From: Panorpa germanica
Taxonomy: Eukaryota > Arthropoda > Insecta > Mecoptera > Panorpidae
Direction of reading: 5' to 3'
NCBI GenBank assembly: GCA_963678705.1
Contig: OY783213.1
Span: forward strand, 15,318,451-15,382,450
Length of the DNA stretch: 64,000 nucleotides
Positions within the stretch are counted from its first letter, which is position 1. Each line of letters begins with the position of its first letter. Position numbers and translations under genes: made by a program. The notes under the pieces are model-generated. The model worked only from the letters and a program-made list of their open reading frames with translations. It was not told the DNA's origin and made no database searches. Of this stretch, positions 54,361 through 64,000 are shown piece after piece.

Positions 54361-54764
54361 TCAAATTACAGTATTTAAAACAGGGTCATTATCCGGTTTA
54401 ACTAATTTATCGTTAGCAGTTGGTACTCCTGTAGGATTCATAAAATGATCATAATGCTCCTGTTGTTGCTCATCCTTTTTGATATTTGCTAAAATTTGCA
54501 ACATTCTTTTTGAACGAGAGCGGTACGTTATTTTTTCTGGTATTATTTCATGGTTGTGCTTCGGTGCTGTCACGGCGATCAGTGTTTTAGTTCCAGTGCT
54601 CTCCGTTACTAGCCGCGCCTTACATTTTAAGATACGACTTTGGTTACATTTCCAGTATTGTCTGTTGTTCCATGATTTATATCTTTGGAACACGTGGTTC
54701 TTATAGTAAAGTTGTGGAAACCCGTGAGAACTTAGCGTAAACTGTAACGGTTCGTCTGGAGTAC
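54361..54764 (-). CDS. mod(mdg4): mod(mdg4)-type alternative terminal exon 4 (FLYWCH finger)
   Basis: It begins after tctcttccag in phase 1 and runs about 134 residues to its own stop. The finger reads PLQFTLSSHGFPQLYYKNHV, then FQRYKSWNNRQYWKCNQSRI with LKCKARLVTE, and the HNH pair in APKHNHEII. The post-finger segment is PEKITYRSRSKRMLQILANI followed by a Gln-rich stretch and HYDHFMNPTGVPTANDKLV. It is the longest of the three sister exons. Confidence 0.82.
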
Positions 54765-56076
54765 CTGGAAGAGAAATTAATTTCTTGTTAGTTATTTTAT
54801 GTATGTGATAGTTCAACCGAAATTTTATTTAAATTTGAAATTATAGCTGAAATAAGTTTTATATGGTACTCCCCATTTTTGAAGCGTCACAATTCACAAA
54901 TTAGATAAATCCAAATTAATATTTATAAATCGCCGCTAAACACAAAATATAGATATTACCTTATCCACTAAACATAAAACGTAAACTCATGTAATACATA
55001 ATGTAATTTTTTTGACCTAACGATACGTTTGATTATTTACCGAAATTTATCCATAATAACGACAGTAAGATAACTTTTGTGAAGTAATCTTACATTATAC
55101 TAACCTAACAATTATAAAAGGTAAACTTTTTTATGTTAAACAAACCTTACTGTGTTTAGCGGGGTAGTTATAGAAAATTATTATAAAAGTGTACAGCGCA
55201 TTGCACAATCAAATAAATAATTGTACTATAAAAGATCACCTGATTGGACGACTTTCTACCAGAGATAATAATACGAGTATATGTAAATAACAAAGATAAA
55301 AAAGATGACTGTTCCAGACCTTTTTTTTGGAATCATCAGGAAAAGAAAGCGGTATATATATAAATAGACCACAAACCATACTATACAGAGATACTAATTG
55401 TTATACTTCTTACTTAAAAACGATTTTATAAAATGTAGTATTTCTGCAACAGATGTGTTGCTAATTTAAGGGGGGAGAGGGGGGGGGTTACGAGAGGGGG
55501 AGAGCTAAAGTGAACAACTGAGATGGTTTCATTTCAATCATTTCATTTATTTGAAAACACACTGTATAAATGTTTAAATACTCGTAGTTTAATATTGAAA
55601 GACAAGTTTGTTTTTTAATAATATTTTATTTCTTTGATATATTATTTCAGAATATATTTATATACAACGATTAGGTTGATCTCACATTTGAACTGTATAT
55701 GCACATATCTTTGACGTGTGATTATTTGCCATTTTGGATTTACAAGGTAAGAAAAGGACAGATATAGACGTGCGATAAATGTATACTCGTATACACTTCC
55801 AATGTGAGAATACTTTCGTGTCAAAACGAATAATTTTTAATCTTAAATACAGAGTTTAGGAAATATGCGGTAGCTCTGAATTAGCCCTTAATCTGACTAG
55901 AATAAAACCTAAGAGTGGTCGCACACTCGAGACATTCAAGCTGTTTGAGACATTAGAACATAGAACAACGGTTAGGCATAGGCATATAAAATTGTTAGCT
56001 TTGTCTCTCTTTGTTCTATGTATTCATATGATACTGTCTTTATCTTTCTACTACAAAAACAATATTGTTTTCAGAA
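54765..56076. other. Spacer, nothing recognised
   Basis: AT-rich with a poly-G tract near 55472-55488. No supported gene on either strand. Confidence 0.35.
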
Positions 56077-56336
56077 CCCAGTAAACATTTTGGAGCATTT
56101 TGGAGTCACTGACATCATATTGGAGATGCGTATGATTTTTTTGTCATGAAAGACTTCATTTATAGTTCAGTTTCTCATAATCGTTCATATGAAATATCTG
56201 TTTTATCGGCTACAGATGACGAAACCTCTCCACCTGTCGGAATACAAATGAAGACAAAGTTGATGCGAACTATAATTGAAGTGAAATAGTGATAGAAACG
56301 TCACAAAATAGGGCATTTCACTAAATGTTTACTGGG
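56077..56336 (-). mobile_element. Small TIR element (MITE), CCCAGTAAAC family, copy 2
   Basis: It begins cccagtaaacattt (56077) and ends aaatgtttactggg (56336), a perfect 14-base inverted repeat over 260 bp. Its reverse complement matches 7417-7671 along most of its length. It has no coding capacity. Confidence 0.8.
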
Positions 56337-56430
56337 AAGCTAGTGTCTCCAGAATGAGACCACCTTAAGGTTCGCGTTTACGAGCTAAGAAGACTAGACT
56401 ACAAATAAATATTTTGCATGCATTAACCAG

Positions 56431-56798
56431 TTAAACGGGCTTTTGATTGATGAATTTATCAGCCTGGATTCCTATTAACTCCATGGGTTTGACAACAATC
56501 GTGGAGTCGGTTTTCTCTCCAACATTAATCGTGCGGTCGCGCACTCTAATTACTCTCTTCTCACTTTTCTTCCTCGAATGAATTGGATAGTGCGTGTGCA
56601 CTGGCTGCGTTTCCCGGATGGTCGTTCCCGTGGTGTACAGCCTCGCTTTACATTTCATATTACGAAATTGTGCACAACGCCAATAATTTTTGCCTTCCGT
56701 GTTGTGGGACCGATTGTAAATATGATTTCTATGGAATAGCTGGGGATGACCATGAATACTCATCACGAACTCCAGCGGCTTGACTATTGCTTTTTCTC
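56431..56798 (-). CDS. mod(mdg4): mod(mdg4)-type alternative terminal exon 3 (FLYWCH finger)
   Basis: It begins after tttcttccag in phase 1, about 122 residues. The finger reads PLEFVMSIHGHPQLFHRNHI, then YNRSHNTEGKNYWRCAQFRN, MKCKARLYTT and the pair HTH (PVHTHYPIH). It belongs to a second subfamily with the exon at 60261 (MSIHGHPQL, YWRCAQFRNMKC, ETQPVH). The tail RKKSEKRVIRVRDRTINVG is basic and then becomes mixed, without the HFM motif. Confidence 0.8.
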
Positions 56799-56964
56799 CT
56801 GGAAGAAAAGAACATTTCAATGTCTTTTTAAGGTTGTATGTTACGTAAAAAATTTAGTACGATTATAAATGGCTAGGTGTTGTATAGAGAAATAACAATT
56901 GGGTTGTTGGATCATTGAAAGATAGTGTTTGATATGTTAGAGATATAGCTATTTAAAATTTGAA

Positions 56965-57332
56965 ATGTTTTCGCTTTATGCAATCCAAACGTTGCAAAAT
57001 AGAGTTCTCCGAGGAATAGTTAATGCACCGTGGTGTATCCGCAATGATGACATACATAGAGAACTGAAGATTAACACAGTCGGAGAAGAAATCAGATCTA
57101 TAGCAGCAAAGCACGAGTTGAGACTTCGTAACCACGAAAACATCGCCATAACGCAAATGTTGCTTGATAGTAATGATGTTCGAAGACTTCGCAGGACTAA
57201 ATCCTCGGACCTAGTAACCTAATCATGTATAATTGTTCATTGGAGCAATCTCTACCACACCGTGTAATTATTGAAATGTAGATAAGTGTATCTATACTTA
57301 GTTGTAGTATTATAGAAAATAAAAAAAATTCA
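56965..57332 (+). mobile_element. 3' end fragment of a Jockey-like LINE
   Basis: An open frame to 57222 encodes the C-terminus of a non-LTR reverse-transcriptase protein: LQNRVLRGIVNAPWCIRNDD, then IHRELKINTVGEEIRSIA, HELRLRNHENIAI and a final RRLRRTKSSDL. This matches the Jockey-type end pattern QN..LR.IVNAPWY..N..IH.DL...TV..EI. After the stop comes about 100 bases of 3' UTR and an A-rich tail (aaaataaaaaaaa, about 57317-57330). The copy is 5'-truncated, as is usual for LINE insertions. Confidence 0.8.
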
Positions 57333-59118
57333 GACTTACTTCATTAACTTGGAATAGATCAATTGTTTGGAGAACGACTGGCTGCGTTATATGGATTCTA
57401 CCCCACAAAAAGCGCGTTAATTTATTTACCGTCGGCCTATTTTCGATGCTGAGTCCTTCACCGACGACCTCCTAATATGTTACCATCTTTTGTGATGTTA
57501 CCCACATAGTTTCCTAATAAGTTTATGATGTATATTTATGTACATAACCAATTTAACTTAGTAACAACCAAAGTAAGAAAATATATCTCTGGTCGGGGGA
57601 ATGAATCAGTGTTCACAATATTTTACTTATACAAAATAGCTATTCTAAAAGGGAGACGTAAAATTAGACATGAAATTTAAATTTTATGATTTTTACAAAA
57701 GTGAGACGTTTAATTAAGGTAATGCGAAAAAGGTAGATTTTCATTTCGAAAAACAATAACATTGTACATTATGTAAAATCGTTTACGTAACATGTAATTT
57801 TTGTGATGTTAGATAAACGTTAAACATATGCTATGTTTAATAGAAACTATTTAATTGTAGGATTGTACCAAACGATGTTCGATCTTAAATTTGTATCTTT
57901 AGAAACAAAGATTTTAGATAATACGTAAAACTTGGTCCAGAAGTGGTGAGTCCGATATTATTGATAACTAAATAAATATAGAAACATTTGAAGATTGCAT
58001 TTCTTAAATTTCTCATTACTTGCTATTTACTTTTAAGGTAACCTTACAACAACGCAATTTAAATAAACCTTGAAGTCATCGTATAATGTTATTACGAAGT
58101 AATTTATTCTTACGTAAGATAAGTAATATTTATGCACACGCACCTCAACAATTCAAACAACACAAACAATTCAAAATAAAGAAAAAAAATCCAATCTAAC
58201 CAAATAGAGTTAGAATATATTTTTGCATCACGACGCATTCCTTTTAACAATCACAATTTACTCAGCTGGGTTACTGCTTTTTAGGTTAGAGACTCAGGCT
58301 TTAGCCTAATCAGCCAGACGATTAATATAGAGAAAACATTTGTAACATTTCTTAATAACGCCAGCAGTGCCGCACGTGCAGGTTCTGACTTCTTTATTTA
58401 CAAAGTTCCAAGAAAAAGTGAAAAGTATTTGTTATATATTTGTCTTACAATGTTAAAAATCTCAAAGACTTTATCTTCTTTTGTTTAAATTAAGTTTCTC
58501 TTTTATTTCTATTTTCTGTTAACATCAATTACAATTCTGCTCCAATCACGACCAAACCCTCCTACTCAGTGAGGATTTAAAATAATTATAACGGAAGTTA
58601 AAAATACTTTACTTGCCCCAACGGCTAATAAGCCTAATGTTTCAACGTCGTTCATTTTTAGGGCTCATTAAGTCTGTATAATGTTTAAAGCTGCAGTCTC
58701 AAGTATACTTTCCATAAGTCACTGAATGCGTAAATATTGCTAAAGTAATGTTACTTCACTTCCTATTGCAATGAACTCTGTGAACTTTGTATTCATACTC
58801 ATATAATGTAATTCTGACATGTCCGGTCAGGGTTAACCTATAAATTAATGACGCAGTAACATCAAGCCGACACCTTAAATCGTAAAGTTGATAAATGGAC
58901 GACGAGACATTAAATGACCACAACATCAGAATTATTATGTAAAGTCATTGCATAACTTTGTTTAAGAGTTTAAGAAATTTACATCTAAAACCTAATGAAT
59001 TCGAAGTTGCTAATTTTCTTTGTTGTTGTTTATTTTTAGATGTGATATTTTGAAGAGATATGCACATTACTTTTCTAATAAAAAGAAGTGACGTTTAATG
59101 TAATCATTTACAATTTGT
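57333..59118. other. Spacer, nothing recognised
   Basis: AT-rich DNA. Positions 57442-57510 weakly repeat 49322-49395. No supported gene. Confidence 0.35.
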
Positions 59119-59790
59119 AATGGTCTTTGTCCTCATTTTTTAGTGGTCGATTTTTCAATTGTTGATTGAAACTGTTATTAATAAATGTGTATTGGCGTGT
59201 CTATTTTATTAAATATCTAAATGTTGACGGAGATATAGCAATGGTCGGCCATATTTGTATGACGTGAAATGCATTTTAACGTCAGTTATTTGTTGAGTAG
59301 GTCAGTGCTGTGGTAATGTTTTGTAGCTGTTGGTAGTCGAAATAATCAAGTCAAGTCAAAGAATAATACGTTTTTATTTTATTTAACCCTGTTACGGCAG
59401 ACATAATATTGAAATTTTATTATTCCTTGAAATAGCTGTAAATAATATTTGATATTTTGATATATAAATACATATAGCAGAGATTTATGAGCTGTAAGGT
59501 TGGTAACCTGTAAATTTACCAGAGTTCTATCTTGAATATGCTATCCCTTTTACGCTCTGTCGTATAAAAGAGATAACAACCAGCGGATGTGATGTTACAT
59601 ACGATTGGAATGTTGCCACCGTTGAATCCCTTTAATAATTAAAGAGACAAAATGACTTTTTTAATTGTTAATATCTCTTGAAATATAAGGAGTTAATAAA
59701 AAATAATTGGACATTTGAGGTTCTAGTAACCAACTTTATCAATATATAGGACAATTTTATAGAAATTAAGACATAGGACACAAGCCCATT
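59119..59790 (+). mobile_element. TIR element, aatgggcttgtgt family, copy 4
   Basis: The left end is decayed (aatggtctttgtcctcattt) and the right end acacaagcccatt (59790) is intact; length is 672 bp. It shares a central insert with the copy at 50221-50852 and the common right half with all copies. It has no coding capacity. Confidence 0.75.
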
Positions 59791-60260
59791 GTTTTTGCGT
59801 CACATTTTTGAGGTTATTTTGAATTTTGTTATCTGTTGTGCAAAAGGAGCGGTTGCACCATCCTGGATATCGACTTACCCTGTTAAAATGAAGTCCAAAT
59901 TTACAATTTATAGAAGAGAATGTGGGTGTAGTTTTATAGTTTTAAGAATGGCGTATAGCAAATATAATAAATATACACATATTTTTATAAATAACATTTT
60001 ATTTGTGTAAGTTCAGTTGTGATAACATCTTATGTTGAAATGTACAATACAATTGAGAATCCAAAGTCTTATTTGAAAATATTTTAATCTAAGTATTTGC
60101 TAATTGTTAAATGAATGTTATATCAGTGATATAAATATTACCTACTTTGATGCTTTTGTATAAATTCTTGGTGAAATAAGTGCTGACGGAACTATAATTC
60201 ATTTTATCAATATTTATTCATTAAATATAATTGATATTTTTTACTGTACATAGCTCATAA
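59791..60260. other. Spacer, nothing recognised
   Basis: This holds the 3' UTR of the next exon (minus). The open frame at 59789-60010 (+) starts inside the transposon end and has no recognisable content. Confidence 0.35.
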
Positions 60261-60544
60261 TTAAAAGGTATTATTCAAGTAACTTCTATCGTAGTTATAT
60301 TCCACCTTTATAGTTTTCTTCCTCCCATGAATCGGGGCGTGGGAGTGAACAGGCTGAGTTTCGCAGAGTATGGTCCCCACGGTGTACAGCCTGGCGGAAC
60401 ATTTCATATTCCTAAATTGCGCGCATCGCCAGTAATGTTTACCATTTCTGGAATTATCTTTGTTAAATATATGCTCCTTGTGCAGTAGTTGCGGATGACC
60501 GTGAATGCTCATTACGAATTGAAGCTGGCCGGGGGACTGGTCTT
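60261..60544 (-). CDS. mod(mdg4): mod(mdg4)-type alternative terminal exon 2 (FLYWCH finger)
   Basis: It begins after ttcgtatttcag in phase 1 and gives about 94 residues. The finger reads LQFVMSIHGHPQLLHKEHIF, NKDNSRNGKHYWRCAQFRNM, KCSARLYTVG and the pair HSH (PVHSHAPIHG). It is sister to the exon at 56431 and has a shorter tail (RKKTIKVEYNYDRSYLNNTF). FLYWCH fingers in this gene family mediate isoform-specific contacts with DNA-bound partners. Confidence 0.8.
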
Positions 60545-62369
60545 CTGAAATACGAACAATCAAACTGAAATAATCAAAATGCAAACCGTGAAGCGATAGT
60601 TTAAGAAATGAAAATTACTCTTTAGTTTTAAACCCTATAAAACGGTACTATATATTGTTCTCTTTGTTGGATGACTAGTTTTCTAAGTTAAATCATTACA
60701 AAATGCAACTTTAATAAATAATTAATTAGTTTATACCTGGTATAAATTTTATTATAGGTTTATTTGTAAGGCGGATATAATGTATTGCTTTATTGTTTAA
60801 AGAGGACCACACACGTATCACAACAGGTTTGGATACGTACAATACCCGTATAAATGGAAGGCTACTTTATCTACATGTATTCGAATATGCGCGTTAAAAT
60901 CTTAGAACATACATATATGGAGTGTGAATAGCCTATGTTTCCTATAGGTTAAAAGTGTGTCCAAAATGTGTGCGAAAGAGAAAGGTATATGTTCCTATTT
61001 GTTCTCTATGCGCATGTGTCGAAAGTGACAGCTCGAAATAACTCGTGTACTGAAAATAGTAGGAGTCACGAGTAGTCTGTTCCACTGTGAGATCTCATTA
61101 ATTCTATTATCTCGGCTCAGCATATTTGGAAAAATAGAGAGCAATACTACGCCAAAACAAAATGTAAAAAGATTCTTCCAAGTTGAAAGAAGCTGTCAAA
61201 GGAAACATAACCTACAATTATTTATAATGCAAATTCGAGAATATTTTATATTTCTTCTATCTTCTATCTTTATAAACAATAAAATGTGTTAATAACAGAT
61301 TATAGTCTAAAAATGATAAGATAATTAAAACCGTTAACAAGGTTATAATTTATAATTAATGCAGTTATCTGGTAATAATCATTTCAAGAGGTGAATTAAA
61401 TACTTTTATCATACTTCAATACAATGTAACGATTATCAATCCATAAAATCTTAATAGAATTAAAACCATCCTTATGCTGTGATAATATATGCGTGTTCGA
61501 TTATTCATTGGTGCTGTGTTTACCGATTATTCGACGACGAATGATTAATATTAAAATTAATTAAAGAAAGAGATAACATTTATTTTTCTGTGAGATTAAA
61601 TAAAAAAGGTAAAAAATGATATGTCCTTGTTTAACACATTGTGTATCAGCAATTATATGCATAATTACCCAGTTGCAACTGATGCATGAGTAAACACAAG
61701 TTAACGACTAACCTTAGTCCATCGTATCTACACTGTTTTTTTGATTGGTGGAAAAAATGCTTTAGACGCCTCTTATTACAGAATTACGGATTTATTTCCG
61801 CACTATCCTTTTTCGTAGTGCAGCTTTAGTCTAATGCCGTATATTTAAGCGAATTGAACACTGAACCAGAAGGATGTGTGATTTATGCAATCACACATAT
61901 TCGAGTAGACAACTTGTGAGCACAAGATCAAGGAAAAAATTTACGGTACCCTAATACTGCGCATGTATTGTGAAATACGAATAGACACATACAAGTCGGA
62001 GCTTGGTACTCCAACTAGTTAGGGTGAACAATGTATTATCAATATCAAACTGAGCTGCAGGTCCTGTCACAAACAGTTATGTTGAAATTAAACATATAAC
62101 GTCTATAAGAATTAATAATGTTGTATTCTACAGTTGGGGACTATGATTTAATTTTATAATTATTTTTTAGGTTAGGTTTCGAGAAAAAAAAATACATAAA
62201 TCAACGAAGTACTGTGGTATTTATTAAAATATATTTACGCCTATGGATCCATGCTACGCGCATGTTCAATAAATACAAAAGCACAAATCAATCACTTAAA
62301 TAATTAATAATGCAATTACATTAATTATAGAATAATATAATATAAATGGTACAATGATACAATACTAAA
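60545..62369. other. Spacer, nothing recognised
   Basis: AT-rich DNA between two FLYWCH exons, holding the 3' UTR of the right-hand exon. No supported gene or RNA is seen. Confidence 0.35.
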
Positions 62370-62668
62370 TTAATTATTTCGATTGTGTTGATTAAGCCAA
62401 TTGAGATCAGCTTCTTGCCCAAATTTTTGTCTTCTCTGAGCAATTTCTGCAATTCTTGTTGGATGATTGTGATGAGAGTTTCTGATAATCACACTACTGA
62501 AATCGATCGAGGTTTGACATCTAGCTGGACATTTTTGGACGCCCTTTAGATTACAGCTCCAATAAAGATGTTTTTCACTTTTTCGTTCTAAGCAATATAA
62601 GTGTGAGCTGTGAGCCATCAATCGACCGCCTTTCCTGGTTGGAAAGAATTCCAATATGGCGGACGCGT
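62370..62668 (-). CDS. mod(mdg4): mod(mdg4)-type alternative terminal exon 1 (diverged FLYWCH finger)
   Basis: It begins after taattttccag in phase 1 and encodes about 99 residues. The finger is the most diverged of the six: LEFFPTRKGGRLMAHSSHLY, CLERKSEKHLYWSCNLKGVQ, KCPARCQTS and the pair HNH (SHHNHPTRI), so the YWxC, C and HxH zinc ligands are kept. The tail is RIAEIAQRRQKFGQEADLNW and ends in LNQHNRNN. As the most upstream terminal exon in transcription order it lies nearest the presumed common exons to the right. Confidence 0.78.
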
Positions 62669-64000
62669 CTGGAAAATTATTAGTTGATGAAAATAGATTT
62701 AAATCCTTGTTAGACGATCAGATCACATTTTCAATAAGATGTTTTGATTTGATTTTAAATCTGAGAGAATGGTTTGCTCATACTTTCAGATTCAGATAAA
62801 CGGACAGTTCGTCTGACTGTAAAACTAATTGAAGATTTGATCTGATCGTATAAAAGGCTTATTAAATTAACAAATAATGCAATCCATTCTTTTATATTTT
62901 AAAAGTTTATTTATAAAACATTGCTACACAATATTTGGTAATTTTCGTTCAATATGTATAGTTAAATAATGAAAGTTTTAGTTTAAAACAAATAAAATTA
63001 TTTTTGTCCGCTTTCATAGCCATTTTTTCGCCATATAAAATAGTACCCTCGTAAACATGCTACCCTTGTACCCTGGTGCTATAGGGATGATTAGACCGTC
63101 TGCACACGGATCGACTGATTGCAAACTAACGAAAACGAAAAACGAGCCGTGTTTCGTGACTCTATAGAATTTTTAACAATAGCATAATAGGGGATTTTGT
63201 GTGTCGTATTATGAGATATTTGTATGTATGTTGTTACAGATGTAGGAATTTGTACAGATGAAAAACATCAATATTGAACAAGCTGTTTTAGAAACGAAAT
63301 GAACAAGCAGAGTAGAGACATATGGTTTTAATATGTGGAAGGTTACGATTGGTCAACGTTACGTAATATTTGTCCTTAACACATACACCTATAAATGCTC
63401 GAAATAATAGAAATAAAAGAGGTTGATTCGTAAAATTTATATGTAATAACATATTCAATTAAATTTGATAATCAAAGCTTTTGAACACATGAAAGACAAG
63501 ACTGTCTTAAAACATTCAGGCGATTCGGTATGGGTTATAGAAATATATAATGATATTTTAAGATTGATTTAAGTTTTCAAGATTGTCAGCAGATGATGTT
63601 CGTATATCAAAAGACACTGGTATAAAAAACTTCATAAGAATTTCCCAAACCATTCATTCATTGATGCATTTTAATATAATTGTTTCGTAAAATTATACAA
63701 ATTGAATTAATATTCCCAATTTTAATACACATTTGTGTTAAATTTAAGAACATTTTAACCGTGTTGTTAGTAAAATTATTTAAGAAAAAATATTTAATGA
63801 ATAAAAAAAATACAAGTAACTAAAAAATAAATTAAAAAGAAATATATTTATTTTTAACAATTTATTTATTAGATAATATTAACAACAAAAACTAATTACA
63901 TATAATTAAAAATAACTTGATTAGAATTTCATAAAATAATATAATATAGTTCCGACTAGATTTATTTTTAATTTACATAATAATCAGACGCAGTAAGTGG
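62669..64000 (-). other. Probable intron leading to the common exons outside the window
   Basis: No further FLYWCH exon and no BTB domain coding is seen up to the right edge. The sequence is AT-rich, especially from 63780 on. The shared 5' exons of the FLYWCH gene should lie to the right. Confidence 0.45.

Noticed and set aside
49724-62668. A CRISPR-like or regularly spaced array
   Set aside because: The regular pattern is repeated protein-coding FLYWCH exons with different introns, in a eukaryotic genome.

Overview
The window is nuclear DNA of an insect. The evidence is AT-rich sequence, intron-containing genes with GT-AG junctions, 3' ends marked by AATAAA, and proteins that read as insect orthologues (iPLA2-VIA, the RMC1/bulli protein, folliculin, a mod(mdg4)-type FLYWCH cluster). 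Mariner and Jockey-like relics plus very high AT content would fit a hymenopteran, but the order is not proven from sequence. I assembled coding exons by hand from splice sites and phase. Where a complete set of exons is given, the summed length is an exact multiple of three.

Layout, left to right. 1-9.99 kb is gene-poor: a broken mariner-type transposase start at the left edge, two families of terminal-inverted-repeat elements, and what is probably the first intron of a sphingosine kinase whose first coding exon is at 9997-10943 (-). 11.9-18.2 kb holds RpL18 (+), folliculin (-) and the Mon1-Ccz1 regulator RMC1 (-). 18.65-28.36 kb holds two tandem, apparently intact calcium-independent phospholipase A2 (iPLA2-VIA/PLA2G6-type) genes (+). 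28.96-31.42 kb is a large imperfect palindrome built of about 146-bp tandem repeats. 33.1-34.9 kb holds the 3' part of a KRAP/TESPA1-type IP3-receptor-binding-domain gene (+). 35.7-48.7 kb is a compact housekeeping block: CFDP1/Yeti (-), snRNP F (+), the TGS1 cap hypermethylase (-), RFC3 (+), THUMPD1 (-) and the peroxisomal carrier PMP34/SLC25A17 (-).

From 49.7 kb to 62.7 kb there are six separate FLYWCH zinc-finger exons, all on the minus strand. Each begins in phase 1 after an acceptor and each carries its own stop codon. This is the arrangement of alternative 3' terminal exons of mod(mdg4); the shared BTB-encoding exons are not in the window and should lie to the right. Transposon copies (a TIR family with aatgggcttgtgt ends, a CCCAGTAAAC family, and a Jockey-like LINE 3' fragment) lie between these exons.

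Several genes are related in function: folliculin and RMC1 both act at the lysosome, and TGS1 modifies the caps of the snRNAs bound by snRNP F. The most interesting points are (1) a first-exon switch between the two iPLA2 paralogues, where the second copy has lost the internal start of the first and appears to depend on a 10-nt coding first exon; (2) a candidate 24-nt in-frame microexon in the second iPLA2 gene; (3) the FLYWCH terminal-exon cluster with a shared C-terminal HFM motif; (4) the palindromic tandem-repeat block; and (5) an apparent GC-AG intron in RMC1.
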